Below, one piece after another: positions 16,356 to 25,738 of a stretch of DNA of 64,000 bases (its first letter is position 1; every line of letters begins with the position of its first letter). The stretch covers positions 1 through 64,000 of the forward strand of contig CAMNPN010000040.1 in assembly GCA_946548085.1 (NCBI GenBank). The letters are read 5' to 3'. The DNA is from an uncultured Prevotella sp. (GTDB lineage Bacteria > Bacteroidota > Bacteroidia > Bacteroidales > Bacteroidaceae). Below the pieces are notes generated by a model. That model had not been told where the DNA came from and did no database searches. It saw nothing but the letters and a program-made list of their open reading frames with translations. The translations under genes were made by a program, and so were the position numbers.

Positions 16356-17849
16356 TTAGAAATTCAGCTCGCAGCTGAGACCGAGAACGCGGTTGGTGCG
16401 AGTAAACGAGTCGCTGATACGCGGCGTGGTGGAAGTTACGCGTTCATAATCATCGTAGTTCGTCTGGAAATAAGCTGCACCGAGTTGTATATGTTCGTTG
16501 GCACGATACTTGAATCCGAAGCCGATGCTGCTCGAGTTCACCACGAACGACATGTCGTTCATGTAGGCGTCAGTGAGCTGGTAGCGCGTAATCTGAGCAC
16601 CTGCAGAGATGGTGAGGCGGTCCGTCACGTCCCACTCAGCACCGCCGAGATACTCGTTGGTGCCACCGTCGAGCAGTTTCTGCGTGTCGTTATACCAATG
16701 AGCGTTGGTGTCGTAGAAATGGTGGTAACCGAGGTTCAGACGAACGTCATCTGTGATGTTCCACATGGCGCCAAGTGCGAGCTGGGCAGGGGAGTCCTCG
16801 TCGACTTTCTCTGCGTCACGGAACTTGTTGACGGCAGGAATCTCGCTGGCCTCGTTGACAGTAGACTCGTTCTCCATGTGTATTTGGGTCTTGGCCTCGT
16901 ATTTCATGGCGAAGTTGAACGGTCCCACGCGATAGTCAACGCCGATAACTGGAGCCACGCCTACACCCGTCTGGTTACAGAGGAGATTTACACCTTGAGA
17001 GTACTTCTGCAAAGCGTTGAGGCTCTGTCTTGTGCCTTCAAGCTGTGCGAGCTGAGCCTGTAGCTCTGCGGGGGCGTCGATACCTGCTGCCTGATATTGC
17101 GCAATGCCTGCCTGCACCTGACTGATGCCGCCGTCAACAGTAGTGGTGGCACCTTGAAGGAAGCTGCCGAAGTCGACATAGCCGCCAGCCGTGTTTACCA
17201 TGATGTTGCTGATTTTGGCCTTGTAAGTGGCAGCGCCATAGAGCAGTCGCAGACCGCCGTAGACGGAAAGGTCTGGCAGAATCTTGTAGGCAGCACCGAG
17301 CTGGAAGCCGAAGTAGTACTGCCGTCCCTGCATGTAGCCGTCCATGTCGTAGCCAGTTGCTCCGAGTGGCTGCAGCTGGTGGGCGATGCCTCCAACAACG
17401 CTCTCGAAAGAACCGAGACCGTCTGCAAACTCACACTTGCCACCGCCGCCAGGTACGGAGAAGTTGAACTGCACGCTCCAGTTCCCCTTGTTATAGGCAG
17501 CCTGCAGCGACGGGATGATGGGGGCATCAGCGACACCCTCGAAGGTCTTTATTGCCTGACCGTGATTCTTGCGTCCGAGGGCGAAGACAGGGTTCTCGCT
17601 CTGTATGGTACGTGTCTGGTGGGCGTACTGCCAGTTGAAGGCGACATGCAGCCCCTCAGGCATGAAGACCACACCGGCGGGGTTCGAATAGACACCGTCG
17701 AGGCCAATGGCTGCGTCGCGGGCTGGGTTACGGAGAAAATCGATACTCTGATTCGTGTTGGTTAAAATGCCACCTGCTGTGGCTGTGGTTGCCATGGCCA
17801 GCATCACGCCGCCAAGCATCGTCTTGATTTTGTTCATATCCTTAAACAT
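16356..17849 (-). CDS. OmpP1/FadL-family outer-membrane transport protein
   Basis: A 14-stranded-barrel type porin of the FadL family, which passes hydrophobic compounds across the outer membrane. The mature start ILTNTNQSIDFLRNPARDA and the segment DGVYSNPAGVVFMPEG are the N-terminal hatch signature of the family. The protein ends with an aromatic-terminated strand (LGLSCELNF). I place the start at ATG 17849 (or 17837), because the promoter -7 box is at 17870-17877 and longer readings would begin upstream of the transcript. The length of about 497 aa is normal. The real substrate is not known. Confidence 0.85.
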   Translation of the reverse strand: MFKDMNKIKTMLGGVMLAMATTATAGGILTNTNQSIDFLRNPARDAAIGLDGVYSNPAGVVFMPEGLHVAFNWQYAHQTRTIQSENPVFALGRKNHGQAIKTFEGVADAPIIPSLQAAYNKGNWSVQFNFSVPGGGGKCEFADGLGSFESVVGGIAHQLQPLGATGYDMDGYMQGRQYYFGFQLGAAYKILPDLSVYGGLRLLYGAATYKAKISNIMVNTAGGYVDFGSFLQGATTTVDGGISQVQAGIAQYQAAGIDAPAELQAQLAQLEGTRQSLNALQKYSQGVNLLCNQTGVGVAPVIGVDYRVGPFNFAMKYEAKTQIHMENESTVNEASEIPAVNKFRDAEKVDEDSPAQLALGAMWNITDDVRLNLGYHHFYDTNAHWYNDTQKLLDGGTNEYLGGAEWDVTDRLTISAGAQITRYQLTDAYMNDMSFVVNSSSIGFGFKYRANEHIQLGAAYFQTNYDDYERVTSTTPRISDSFTRTNRVLGLSCELNF

Positions 17850-17869
17850 CTTTTTACGAAAATCGGCTG

Positions 17870-17877
17870 CAAAGGTA
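17870..17877 (-). promoter_or_regulatory. -7 element of the FadL-like gene
   Basis: TACCTTTG on the minus strand, about 20 bases before ATG 17849. It decides the start codon choice. Confidence 0.6.
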
Positions 17878-17983
17878 GACATATTGTTTAAAAGTGTGAT
17901 GTTTGCGCACACAGAGTTAACAAGGTTTAACAGAAATTGCACAAATACATGCACAGATGTGCAGTTTTGTGCAAGATTTCTGT

Positions 17984-20035
17984 CTATTTCTTGAGTTCAG
18001 GATAGGAGAGACGGGTGTGGTAGATGGTTTTAAGCTTTTCGATGAGAACGGTCTTTGCATAGGCGATGTCGCGGAAGGTGATGGGGCACTCCTTGAAGTA
18101 TCCCTCAGCAACTTGGGCATCGATGAGGCGGTTGACTAGTTCGCGGATGGTCTTCTCCGTGTAGTCTGGCAGCGAGCGCGAGGCTGCTTCAACAGTGTCG
18201 GCCATCATGAGGATGGCTTGCTCCTTGGTAAATGGGTTGGGACCGGGGTATGTGAAGAGTAGCTCGTCGACCTCTTCGTCGGGGTGAGCATTCTTGTACT
18301 GTACGTAGAAGAACTTTGCCTTGCCCTGTCCGTGGTGAGTGGTGATGAAATCGCGGATCACTTTTGGCAGGTCGTACTTCTCGGCCATCTTCACACCTTC
18401 AGTGACGTGGCTGATAATCATCTGCGCACTGTCGATGGCTCCCATCTTCTCGTGTGGATTGACACCTGACTGGTTCTCCGTGAAATAAATGGGGTTGGCA
18501 ATCTTTCCGATGTCGTGGTAGAGGGCACCAGTGCGTACCAACTGACTCTTAGCGTCGATTTTGCGTGCAATCTCAGCAGCGAGGTTACCCACCTGGATCG
18601 AGTGTTGGAACGTGCCAGGGGCCACCTCACTCATCTTGCGCAGCAGCTCCTTGTTCATGTCGGAGAGCTCGATAAGGGTGATGTTCGACGTGAAGCCAAA
18701 AGTTTTTTCCAAGAGGTAGAGCAGGGGATAGGAGCAGAAGAGCAGCACGCCGTTGATGGCGATATAGTTGTATTCGCTGTAGTTCATGCGCGAAATGTCG
18801 CTATGGCGTATCCATTCGAGGGATAGATTGGTGAGAGCCATGCCAGCAGTAATGAGCACTGCGGCCCAGAATAGTTGTGAACGGCTCGATAGCTCGCGGA
18901 GGGAGAAGATGGCAATCATGCCCGCAATGCTTTCCACGGCAATGAACTCCAGTGGGTGCTGGAGGATGCTTGCGCAGATGAGGATGGTGGTGACGTGGGC
19001 CATGAAGGCGGTGCGTGAGTCCATAAATACCCGGACGAAGATCGGCACCATCGCAAAGGGGAGCATATAGATGTGCAGGATGTTGTGACTGACCATGATG
19101 CAGGCAACGATGCAAAACACGGTGACGAGGGCGTAGAGCATCGCCGAAGAGCGTGCCTTCTCAAAATAGTCCTTGCGGAACATGGTGAGGAAGACGGTGA
19201 AGCAGCTGATGATGAGGGCTACGTAGAGAATCTGCCCAAGGATGGTGAGCGATAGCCGTGGGTCGTTCTCATGCTTACGTTCCGTCTCTTTCTTGAACGA
19301 CATCAGGATGTTGTAGGTCTTTGTGTCGACGATGTCGCCGCGGCCAATGATTTTTTGTCCACGCTGTACGAGGCCTGTGGCCAGCGGAATGCTGCTATGG
19401 AGTTCGTTGAGGCTCGCCTCACTGCGTTCCTTATCGTAGGTGAGGTTAGGGGTCAGGTAGTCGTTGAGGTTACACTTCTTCAAGATGTCTCGGTGTCTGG
19501 CCAGGGTCTCGTCGAGGAAGATCTTCTCGTAAGCAGAAACTACGGAGTTGACTTCGTTAATCGACATACTGTTGGCGTTCTTGCCGTCGATGATGCGGAT
19601 AAGGCGTGTGGTGTCCTGATGCAGGTTGACATAGTCAGGGCTATTCATGATACCTTTGGCATAGAGATCGCGCAGACGGTTGGCAATGATGCTCAGATAG
19701 TCGTTTTCGAGACCGGGGATGCCATTGGAGTAGTCCTTATAGAACTGTCGGATTTGCTTGCCTGATATCTCCTTGTTGATGATGTAGTAGGGCTCGTAAA
19801 GACGCATGAGGCTGTCGCGCTCTTTGTTGATGACCTCGTCGCTCTTGTAGATGGGGAAGTCGAAGGGGGCACTGAGGTCGGAATAAATCCAGGGGCGTCC
19901 TTTCTCGACTTTGAAACTGAATTCGTTGGAGCGTGGCATGAGCCAGACGATGATGGCAACGGTGCATATGACAAGCGAGGCGCGGATGAGGAAATCGCGC
20001 CACGTGAGGTCGTTCTTAAAGTCAAAGCTACTCAT
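17984..20035 (-). CDS. Seven-transmembrane HD-domain phosphohydrolase (PgpH-like)
   Basis: A membrane phosphodiesterase of the 7TM-HD family, whose best-known member PgpH degrades cyclic di-AMP. Order: one N-terminal membrane helix (about 17-36), an extracytoplasmic 7TMR-HDED sensor region starting at SAPFDFPIYKSDEV, a block of seven membrane helices (about 270-460) and a cytoplasmic HD domain with YHDIGK (H507, D508), TTHHGQ near 565 and MADTVEAASRS near 610. All metal-binding motifs look intact. It is divergent from gltX, each with its own -7 box. Cyclic di-AMP as substrate is inferred from the family. Confidence 0.88.
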   Translation of the reverse strand: MSSFDFKNDLTWRDFLIRASLVICTVAIIVWLMPRSNEFSFKVEKGRPWIYSDLSAPFDFPIYKSDEVINKERDSLMRLYEPYYIINKEISGKQIRQFYKDYSNGIPGLENDYLSIIANRLRDLYAKGIMNSPDYVNLHQDTTRLIRIIDGKNANSMSINEVNSVVSAYEKIFLDETLARHRDILKKCNLNDYLTPNLTYDKERSEASLNELHSSIPLATGLVQRGQKIIGRGDIVDTKTYNILMSFKKETERKHENDPRLSLTILGQILYVALIISCFTVFLTMFRKDYFEKARSSAMLYALVTVFCIVACIMVSHNILHIYMLPFAMVPIFVRVFMDSRTAFMAHVTTILICASILQHPLEFIAVESIAGMIAIFSLRELSSRSQLFWAAVLITAGMALTNLSLEWIRHSDISRMNYSEYNYIAINGVLLFCSYPLLYLLEKTFGFTSNITLIELSDMNKELLRKMSEVAPGTFQHSIQVGNLAAEIARKIDAKSQLVRTGALYHDIGKIANPIYFTENQSGVNPHEKMGAIDSAQMIISHVTEGVKMAEKYDLPKVIRDFITTHHGQGKAKFFYVQYKNAHPDEEVDELLFTYPGPNPFTKEQAILMMADTVEAASRSLPDYTEKTIRELVNRLIDAQVAEGYFKECPITFRDIAYAKTVLIEKLKTIYHTRLSYPELKK

Positions 20036-20076
20036 CTGAAAACTGCAGATTATCGTTTATTATTCATTTCTGATTG

Positions 20077-20084
20077 CAAAGATA
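20077..20084 (-). promoter_or_regulatory. -7 element of the PgpH-like gene
   Basis: TATCTTTG on the minus strand, 42 bases before the ATG at 20035. Confidence 0.55.
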
Positions 20085-20169
20085 AGTAAATTGAGAAAGA
20101 AACTGGAAAGAATTAGTATAATTTAATTCAGAAATAGGGATATTTCTTCATTTTTTCATTTTTAATTCG

Positions 20170-20177
20170 TACCTTTG
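20170..20177 (+). promoter_or_regulatory. -7 element of gltX
   Basis: TACCTTTG, 20 bases before the ATG at 20198, preceded by a T-rich tract. No clear -33 box. Confidence 0.6.
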
Positions 20178-20197
20178 CATGCAAATTAAGGAAAATC

Positions 20198-21736
20198 ATG
20201 TCAGAGAGAACAGTTAGAGTGAGATTTGCACCCAGTCCGACGGGTGCCCTTCATATCGGTGGTGTGCGTACCGCCTTGTATAATTATCTGTTTGCCCGCC
20301 AGCACGGAGGACAGCTTGTGTTCCGTATTGAGGACACCGACTCGAACCGCTTTGTGCCAGGTGCCGAAGAGTATATCCTCGAGTCATTCAAGTGGCTGGG
20401 AATCCAGTTTGACGAGGGCGTGAGCTTTGGTGGCGACAAGGGACCTTATCGTCAGAGTGAGCGGCGCGATATCTATAAGAAATATGTGCAGCAGTTGTTG
20501 GATGCTGACAAGGCTTATATCGCCTTCGACACCCCAGAGGAACTGGAGGCAAAGCGTCAGGAGATACAGAATTTCCAATATGACAGCCACACCCGCGGTC
20601 AGATGCGTAACTCGCTGACCATGCCAAAGGAAGAAGTGGATCAGCTGATTGCCGAAGGTAAGCAGTATGTGGTGCGCTTTAAGATTGATGGTGGTCAAGA
20701 GGTGCTTGTAAGTGACCTCATCCGAGGCGATGTCCGGGTGAAGACCGACATCCTCGATGACAAGGTACTCTACAAGAGTGCTGACCAACTGCCCACCTAC
20801 CATCTGGCGAATATTGTCGACGACCATCTGATGGAGATCACCCACGTCATCCGTGGTGAGGAGTGGTTGCCCAGCGCACCCTTGCATGTATTGCTTTACC
20901 AGGCGTTCGGCTGGGAGGACACCATGCCACAGTTCGCCCACCTTCCACTACTCCTGAAGCCTGATGGTAAAGGAAAGCTCTCGAAGCGTGATGGCGACCG
21001 CCTGGGATTCCCTGTGTTCCCTCTGGAGTGGAAGGATCCGAAGACGGGTGAGACCTCGCGGGGCTATCGCGAGGATGGCTATTTCCCTGAGGCTGTTATT
21101 AATTTCCTCGCCTTGCTGGGTTGGAACCCTGGTACCGAACAGGAGATATTCTCGCTCGATGAGCTCGTGCCGTTGTTCGATATCTCAAAATGTTCGAAGG
21201 CGGGAGCAAAGTTTGCTTACGACAAGGGCATCTGGTTCAATCATGAGTATATCCTGAAGAAATCAAACGAGGAGATTGCCTCACTCTTCGAGCCCATCGT
21301 CAGAGAGCACTGTCCACAGGAGACTTCAGAGCGCATCCTTCAGGTAACGGCGATGATGAAAGACCGCGTGTCGTTTGTCAAAGAACTGTGGCCCTTGTGC
21401 TCGTTCTTCTTCGAGGCCCCCACGGCCTACGATGAGAAAACGGCCAAAAAGCGTTGGAAAGCACCTTCCGAGGGCGGTGAGCCAGGGTCGGCACAGGTGC
21501 TGACAGAACTGACGACCGTGCTGGAAGGCATTGATGACTTCTCCCTGGAGAATCAGGAGCAGATTGTGCATGCATGGATAGAGCAGAAGGGCTATAAGCT
21601 CGGCAATGTCATGAATGCCTGGCGCTTGGCTCTCGTTGGTGAGGGTAAGGGACCTGGTATGTTCGATATCTCTGCCTTCCTTGGCAAGGAGGAGACAATC
21701 CGCAGAACCAAGCGGGCTGTTGAGGTCTTGGGATAA
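20198..21736 (+). CDS. gltX: Glutamate-tRNA ligase
   Basis: Charges tRNA-Glu with glutamate. Class I signatures are intact: [20 protein letters not shown] near residue 8 contains the HIGH-type motif, and KLSKRDGD near 260 is the KMSKS-type loop. The length of 512 aa is normal for the family. It begins 20 bases after a -7 box and is followed after 32 bases by waaA, so the two are probably cotranscribed. Confidence 0.95.
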   Translation: MSERTVRVRFAPSPTGALHIGGVRTALYNYLFARQHGGQLVFRIEDTDSNRFVPGAEEYILESFKWLGIQFDEGVSFGGDKGPYRQSERRDIYKKYVQQLLDADKAYIAFDTPEELEAKRQEIQNFQYDSHTRGQMRNSLTMPKEEVDQLIAEGKQYVVRFKIDGGQEVLVSDLIRGDVRVKTDILDDKVLYKSADQLPTYHLANIVDDHLMEITHVIRGEEWLPSAPLHVLLYQAFGWEDTMPQFAHLPLLLKPDGKGKLSKRDGDRLGFPVFPLEWKDPKTGETSRGYREDGYFPEAVINFLALLGWNPGTEQEIFSLDELVPLFDISKCSKAGAKFAYDKGIWFNHEYILKKSNEEIASLFEPIVREHCPQETSERILQVTAMMKDRVSFVKELWPLCSFFFEAPTAYDEKTAKKRWKAPSEGGEPGSAQVLTELTTVLEGIDDFSLENQEQIVHAWIEQKGYKLGNVMNAWRLALVGEGKGPGMFDISAFLGKEETIRRTKRAVEVLG

Positions 21737-21768
21737 TCCGTTGCAAATAAACTATTAAATATAAAAAG

Positions 21769-23109
21769 GTGTACAACCTCATCATCTATCTCTACCTCTT
21801 GGGCGTGGCAGTCTATAGCCGCTTCAATGAGAAGGTTCGTAAGATGTGGCGTGGCGAGCGCGAGGCTTTCAGTATCCTGAAGGAGAAAGTTGATCCTCAG
21901 GCGGAGTACGTGTGGTTCCATGCCGCCTCGTTAGGTGAGTTTGAGCAGGGGCGCCCGCTGATGGAGCAGCTGCGCAAGGAGCATCCGGAGTACAAGATTC
22001 TGCTCACATTCTTCTCGCCTTCAGGTTATGAGGTGCGTAAGAACTACGAGGGTGCCGACATCATCACCTATCTCCCCCTCGACACGATTACCAACGCGCG
22101 CCGGTTCCTGCGCCTCATCCGTCCTGTGATGGCCTTCTTCATCAAGTACGAGTTTTGGTATAATTACCTGCATATCCTGAAGCATCGAGGCGTGCCGGTC
22201 TATTCTGTGTCGAGTATATTCCGTCCTGACCAGATATTCTTCAAGTGGTATGGCTGTCAGTATGGCCGGGTGTTGAAGTGTTTCACCCATTTCTTCGTGC
22301 AGAATGAACAGAGCAAGAATCTGTTGGCCAAGATACATATTAATAATGTGACGGTCGTTGGTGACACCCGCTTTGACCGTGTGCTCCAGATTAAGGAGGC
22401 AGCAAAGCAATTGCCGATTGTGGAGGAGTTTGTTTCGAGGAGTGAGGAGTGTGGAGTGAGGAGAGAGAATAGTCCTGCTGCGGATTCTGCTCCAGGAAGT
22501 AATCTCACTCCTCACTCCACACTCCTCACTCCACGAGTCTTTGTGGCAGGTTCCTCGTGGCCGCCCGATGAGGACATCTTCATCCGTTATTTCCTTGACC
22601 GCAAGCTTTTTGGCTATGGCAAATGGAAACTGATAATTGCTCCGCATGTCATCGACGAAGGTCATCTGACACAGATAGAGCAGAAACTTGAGGGTTGTAA
22701 GGTCGTTCGCTATACAAAATACGATTGTAGTAAATTCGAGTCGGCCGACGTGCTGATTGTTGACTGCTTCGGTTTGCTGTCGAGTATCTATCGCTATGGT
22801 CAGATAGCCTATGTGGGTGGCGGCTTTGGCGTGGGTATCCACAATGTGCTTGAGGCAGCTGTCTGGGATATGCCAGTGTTCTTCGGCCCCAACAACCAGA
22901 AGTTCCAGGAGGCTCAGGGTTTGAAATCTGCAGGCGGCGGCTTCGACTTCCATACGTATGATGAGTTTGCCGCGAAGATGGATTCCCTTCTTGCTGACTC
23001 TCAGAAGGTAGCGTCAGCAGGCGAACGGGCGGGGGCATTCGTGCAGAGCTTGGCCGGGGTCACGTCGAAAGTGCTGGGTTCTATTCTTCCCTTACCCGCA
23101 AACAGTTGA
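21769..23109 (+). CDS. waaA: 3-deoxy-D-manno-octulosonic acid transferase
   Basis: Transfers Kdo from CMP-Kdo to lipid A in lipopolysaccharide synthesis at the inner membrane. An N-terminal membrane anchor is followed by the donor/acceptor motif VWFHAASLGEFEQG near 48-61 and the C-terminal CMP-binding part YVGGGFGVGIHNVLE. The start is GTG at 21769. Residues about 223-256 are a foreign in-frame segment coded by a family B element; with it the protein is 446 residues, against about 410 for relatives. The insertion lies between the two Rossmann domains. The gene end overlaps the convergent nucleotidase gene by 29 bases. Confidence 0.92.
   Translation: MYNLIIYLYLLGVAVYSRFNEKVRKMWRGEREAFSILKEKVDPQAEYVWFHAASLGEFEQGRPLMEQLRKEHPEYKILLTFFSPSGYEVRKNYEGADIITYLPLDTITNARRFLRLIRPVMAFFIKYEFWYNYLHILKHRGVPVYSVSSIFRPDQIFFKWYGCQYGRVLKCFTHFFVQNEQSKNLLAKIHINNVTVVGDTRFDRVLQIKEAAKQLPIVEEFVSRSEECGVRRENSPAADSAPGSNLTPHSTLLTPRVFVAGSSWPPDEDIFIRYFLDRKLFGYGKWKLIIAPHVIDEGHLTQIEQKLEGCKVVRYTKYDCSKFESADVLIVDCFGLLSSIYRYGQIAYVGGGFGVGIHNVLEAAVWDMPVFFGPNNQKFQEAQGLKSAGGGFDFHTYDEFAAKMDSLLADSQKVASAGERAGAFVQSLAGVTSKVLGSILPLPANS
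22439..22532 (+). repeat. Palindromic element family B, copy 2, in frame inside waaA
   Basis: Left arm 22439-22466: GGAGTGA, GGAGTGT, GGAGTGA, GGAGAGA. Core 22467-22504: 38 nt starting GAATAGTCCTGC. Right arm 22505-22532: four complementary heptamers. It codes for RSEECGV, RENSPAADSA and TPHSTLLTPR, matching the peptides from the copies in rnr and priA. Confidence 0.88.
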
Positions 23110-24517
23110 TGCCCTTGCTGCTGACTCGTCCCAGTCTGTCCAAATAGTTGATAAGCATCGCAGAGGTTTGTATGTTCATTGACAGCCCTGGATCGGAAAC
23201 GTACGTCTTGCAGGCACTCTGCATGTAACTGTTGGTTACCACTTTATAGGTTTTGTGTATGTCGAAGTCTTTGCCGTCGAGCGTGTACAGCTTGATGCTT
23301 CTCAGCCTGTCCTTGTAGGGATCAGCCTTGTCGACGGTTGCCTCACAGACGATGCCGGCCACCCTGGGCAGGTGATAGAGTGAACCGCGGCTGTAGGTGG
23401 TCAGGATATTAATGATTTCCTCACCTGTGAGATGCATCTCTACGGCATCGTTATAGAAAGGGTCCATCGACAGGATCTCCTGCATGGTGATGTCGCCCTC
23501 GTTGAGGGAGTCAAGACGCACGCCGCCGTTGTTCACGATGCCGATGTCGGCCTGTCCTTCATGCAGGAACGCATTGCACATCAGGAAGTTCAGCTCGTCC
23601 TTGGTCTTGAAAGGCGTCTCCGCATAGCCTACCACGCGTTTGAACATCGGGTTATTGTTGAAGTAGTCCACCATCACCTCCACGATCCTGTTCTTTGTTG
23701 GAAACGTCTTCACGTCGATATACTCTGCCTTTTTGTCGGCAACCCTGCCGTTCTTGATGGCCAGGGTGATGTGTGTCACCTTCGGAAGTTTATTCTTGTT
23801 CTGAGTGATGAGCACGCCGTTGTGCAGTGGCTCCTCTGCTGTCAGCTGTGTATGGCTGTGGCCTCCGATGATGAGGTCGAGCCAGGGATAGGTCTCGGCC
23901 ATCTCTATATCGTCCTGATAGCCGATGTGTGAGAGGAGGATAGTGGCGTCGCACTTATGGCTGAAATTCTCGTATTTGGCAACAGTGTTCTTGGGCAGGC
24001 TGAACTTGATGCCTTTGACGTTGTCAGGGTGGGTGTCAGGGCGCCCCTGCCTGTTCACCTGTACTACGCCGATAATACCTACCTTGAGTCCGTCGACGTC
24101 ATAGACTTTTGTCGGTACGGTGTGCAGGCCTGCTTCTTCCGATGGGAAGATGTTTGCACAGATATAGTCGAAGGCGGAGTATCTCATCAGCGGCGGCAAC
24201 GAGCCCACGTCAAACTCGTGGTTCCCCAGTGTGGTGCCGTTGAAACCCACCAGGTTCATCAGAGCTACCATGGGGTACGATGATATGCGGAACATGTCGT
24301 TGGCAGGATTCCCCGTGCGGTTGTCGCCAGCAGAGAGAATGAGAAGTGAGGGGTAGAGGGCACGCAGACTGTCGGCGATGGCTGCCAACTGTGGGAATGC
24401 ATCGATGGCTGCATGCATGTCGTTAGTGGCTAAGATGTGTACTTCTTGTTTCTGCCCGAAAACGCTTGTTGATATGAGTAATATAAGACCTATGAGGCTG
24501 TTTCGCCACGATTTCAT
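23081..24517 (-). CDS. Periplasmic 5'-nucleotidase/metallophosphatase (UshA-like)
   Basis: A calcineurin-like phosphatase joined to a C-terminal 5'-nucleotidase domain. The signal peptide ends in TSVFGQ. Metal-binding motifs are ATNDMHA near 30, SAGDNRTG near 62, LGNHEFDVG near 97 and GGHSHT near 217. The C-terminal domain starts with VVGYAETPF and contains NNGGVRLD. It probably takes phosphate from extracellular nucleotides for salvage. The first metal motif reads NDMH where UshA has NDxH, so it is intact. It is divergent from the metallophosphoesterase gene and convergent with waaA. Confidence 0.88.
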   Translation of the reverse strand: MKSWRNSLIGLILLISTSVFGQKQEVHILATNDMHAAIDAFPQLAAIADSLRALYPSLLILSAGDNRTGNPANDMFRISSYPMVALMNLVGFNGTTLGNHEFDVGSLPPLMRYSAFDYICANIFPSEEAGLHTVPTKVYDVDGLKVGIIGVVQVNRQGRPDTHPDNVKGIKFSLPKNTVAKYENFSHKCDATILLSHIGYQDDIEMAETYPWLDLIIGGHSHTQLTAEEPLHNGVLITQNKNKLPKVTHITLAIKNGRVADKKAEYIDVKTFPTKNRIVEVMVDYFNNNPMFKRVVGYAETPFKTKDELNFLMCNAFLHEGQADIGIVNNGGVRLDSLNEGDITMQEILSMDPFYNDAVEMHLTGEEIINILTTYSRGSLYHLPRVAGIVCEATVDKADPYKDRLRSIKLYTLDGKDFDIHKTYKVVTNSYMQSACKTYVSDPGLSMNIQTSAMLINYLDRLGRVSSKGINCLRVREE

Positions 24518-24542
24518 ACGCTAAAAGTTATTAATGAGGGTG

Positions 24543-24550
24543 CAAAAGTA
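24543..24550 (-). promoter_or_regulatory. -7 element of the 5'-nucleotidase gene
   Basis: TACTTTTG on the minus strand matches TAnnTTTG, 25 bases before the ATG at 24517. Confidence 0.5.
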
Positions 24551-24604
24551 CAAAAATTAAATGAAATAATGAAATAAAGGAAGAACGAAATATTCCTTTT
24601 TTTG

Positions 24605-24612
24605 TACCTTTG
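24605..24612 (+). promoter_or_regulatory. -7 element of the membrane metallophosphoesterase gene
   Basis: TACCTTTG, 18 bases before the ATG at 24631. Confidence 0.6.
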
Positions 24613-24630
24613 CAGCCATAAAGCGAAAAT

Positions 24631-25731
24631 ATGAAATATATGTGGATGTTGATTTTCATGGTTCTGCCGTTGTTGGCAGTGGGCTATATCGGATGGCATA
24701 TCTGGGCTTTGCTGCCCTTGCCTCGGCTATGGAAGGCGCTGGTGGTGCTCCTCCTCGCGGGCTGTTTCATCTTGCTGTTCTTTGTGATAGGGCGCAAGCT
24801 TGATGGCTTCTCCCTGCCAGTGGCCCAGGTGCTCTATGAGGTGGGCACGTCGTCGATATTTGTCTTGCTCTATCTGGTCATCATCTTCCTCGTGCTCGAC
24901 CTGGGGCGACTGGTGCATCTGGTGCCGCGCCCGCTGCTCTTCAACAACTGGCAGATGGCTCTGGGCATCTTCGCGCTGCTCGTCGCCGTATTCCTTTATG
25001 GCAATATCCATTATTATAATAAGGTACGCGTACCGCTGCAACTGACTTCTTCCAAGCCGTTGCCAAAGGAATACAAGGTGGTGATGGCCTCCGACCTCCA
25101 CCTGGGCTACCATAATCCCCGTAAGGAACTGGCGCGGTGGGTGGATATGATCAATGCCGAGAAGCCCGACTTCATCCTGATTGCCGGGGATATCATCGAC
25201 GGCAGTATCCGCCCTTTGCTCGAAGAGGATATGGCCAGTGAGATGCGCCGGCTACAGGCTCCTGTGTATGCCTGTCTGGGCAATCATGAGTATTATAGCG
25301 GCGAGCCCAGGGCAGCGCAGTTTATCAAAGATGCGGGCATCCGTCTGCTGATCGATGAGGCTGCAGTCATCGACAGCGCGATAGTCGTCATAGGCCGCGA
25401 TGACCGCACGAACATGAAGCGTAAGGATGTCAGGGCGTTGCTGGCTGGGGTGGACAAGTCTAAGTATGTCATCCTGCTCGACCATCAGCCGTACCACCTC
25501 GAACAGTCCGAGGCGGCTGGCGTGGACTTCCAACTAAGCGGCCATACCCATCGTGGACAGGTATGGCCGATATCGTGGATTACGGATGCTATCTATGAGT
25601 GTTCCTGGGGCAGCCATCAGCGTGGCGACACGCAGTATTATGTATCCTCGGGCATCGGTATCTGGGGCGGCAAGTTCCGTATCGGCACGCAGTCCGAGTA
25701 TGCCGTAGCCACACTCACATCAAGACAATAA
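24631..25731 (+). CDS. Membrane-anchored metallophosphoesterase (YkuE-like)
   Basis: Three to four N-terminal membrane helices (residues 1-130) precede a calcineurin-like phosphoesterase domain. The metal ligands are visible: SDLHLGYHN near 153, AGDIIDGS near 187, LGNHEYYSG near 220, and SGHTHRGQ near 305. Relatives of this layout act on envelope lipids or phosphoesters such as UDP-linked sugars, but no substrate can be named. The gene ends 7 bases before the convergent amylase stop. Confidence 0.82.
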   Translation: MKYMWMLIFMVLPLLAVGYIGWHIWALLPLPRLWKALVVLLLAGCFILLFFVIGRKLDGFSLPVAQVLYEVGTSSIFVLLYLVIIFLVLDLGRLVHLVPRPLLFNNWQMALGIFALLVAVFLYGNIHYYNKVRVPLQLTSSKPLPKEYKVVMASDLHLGYHNPRKELARWVDMINAEKPDFILIAGDIIDGSIRPLLEEDMASEMRRLQAPVYACLGNHEYYSGEPRAAQFIKDAGIRLLIDEAAVIDSAIVVIGRDDRTNMKRKDVRALLAGVDKSKYVILLDHQPYHLEQSEAAGVDFQLSGHTHRGQVWPISWITDAIYECSWGSHQRGDTQYYVSSGIGIWGGKFRIGTQSEYAVATLTSRQ

Positions 25732-25738
25732 TCAAGAA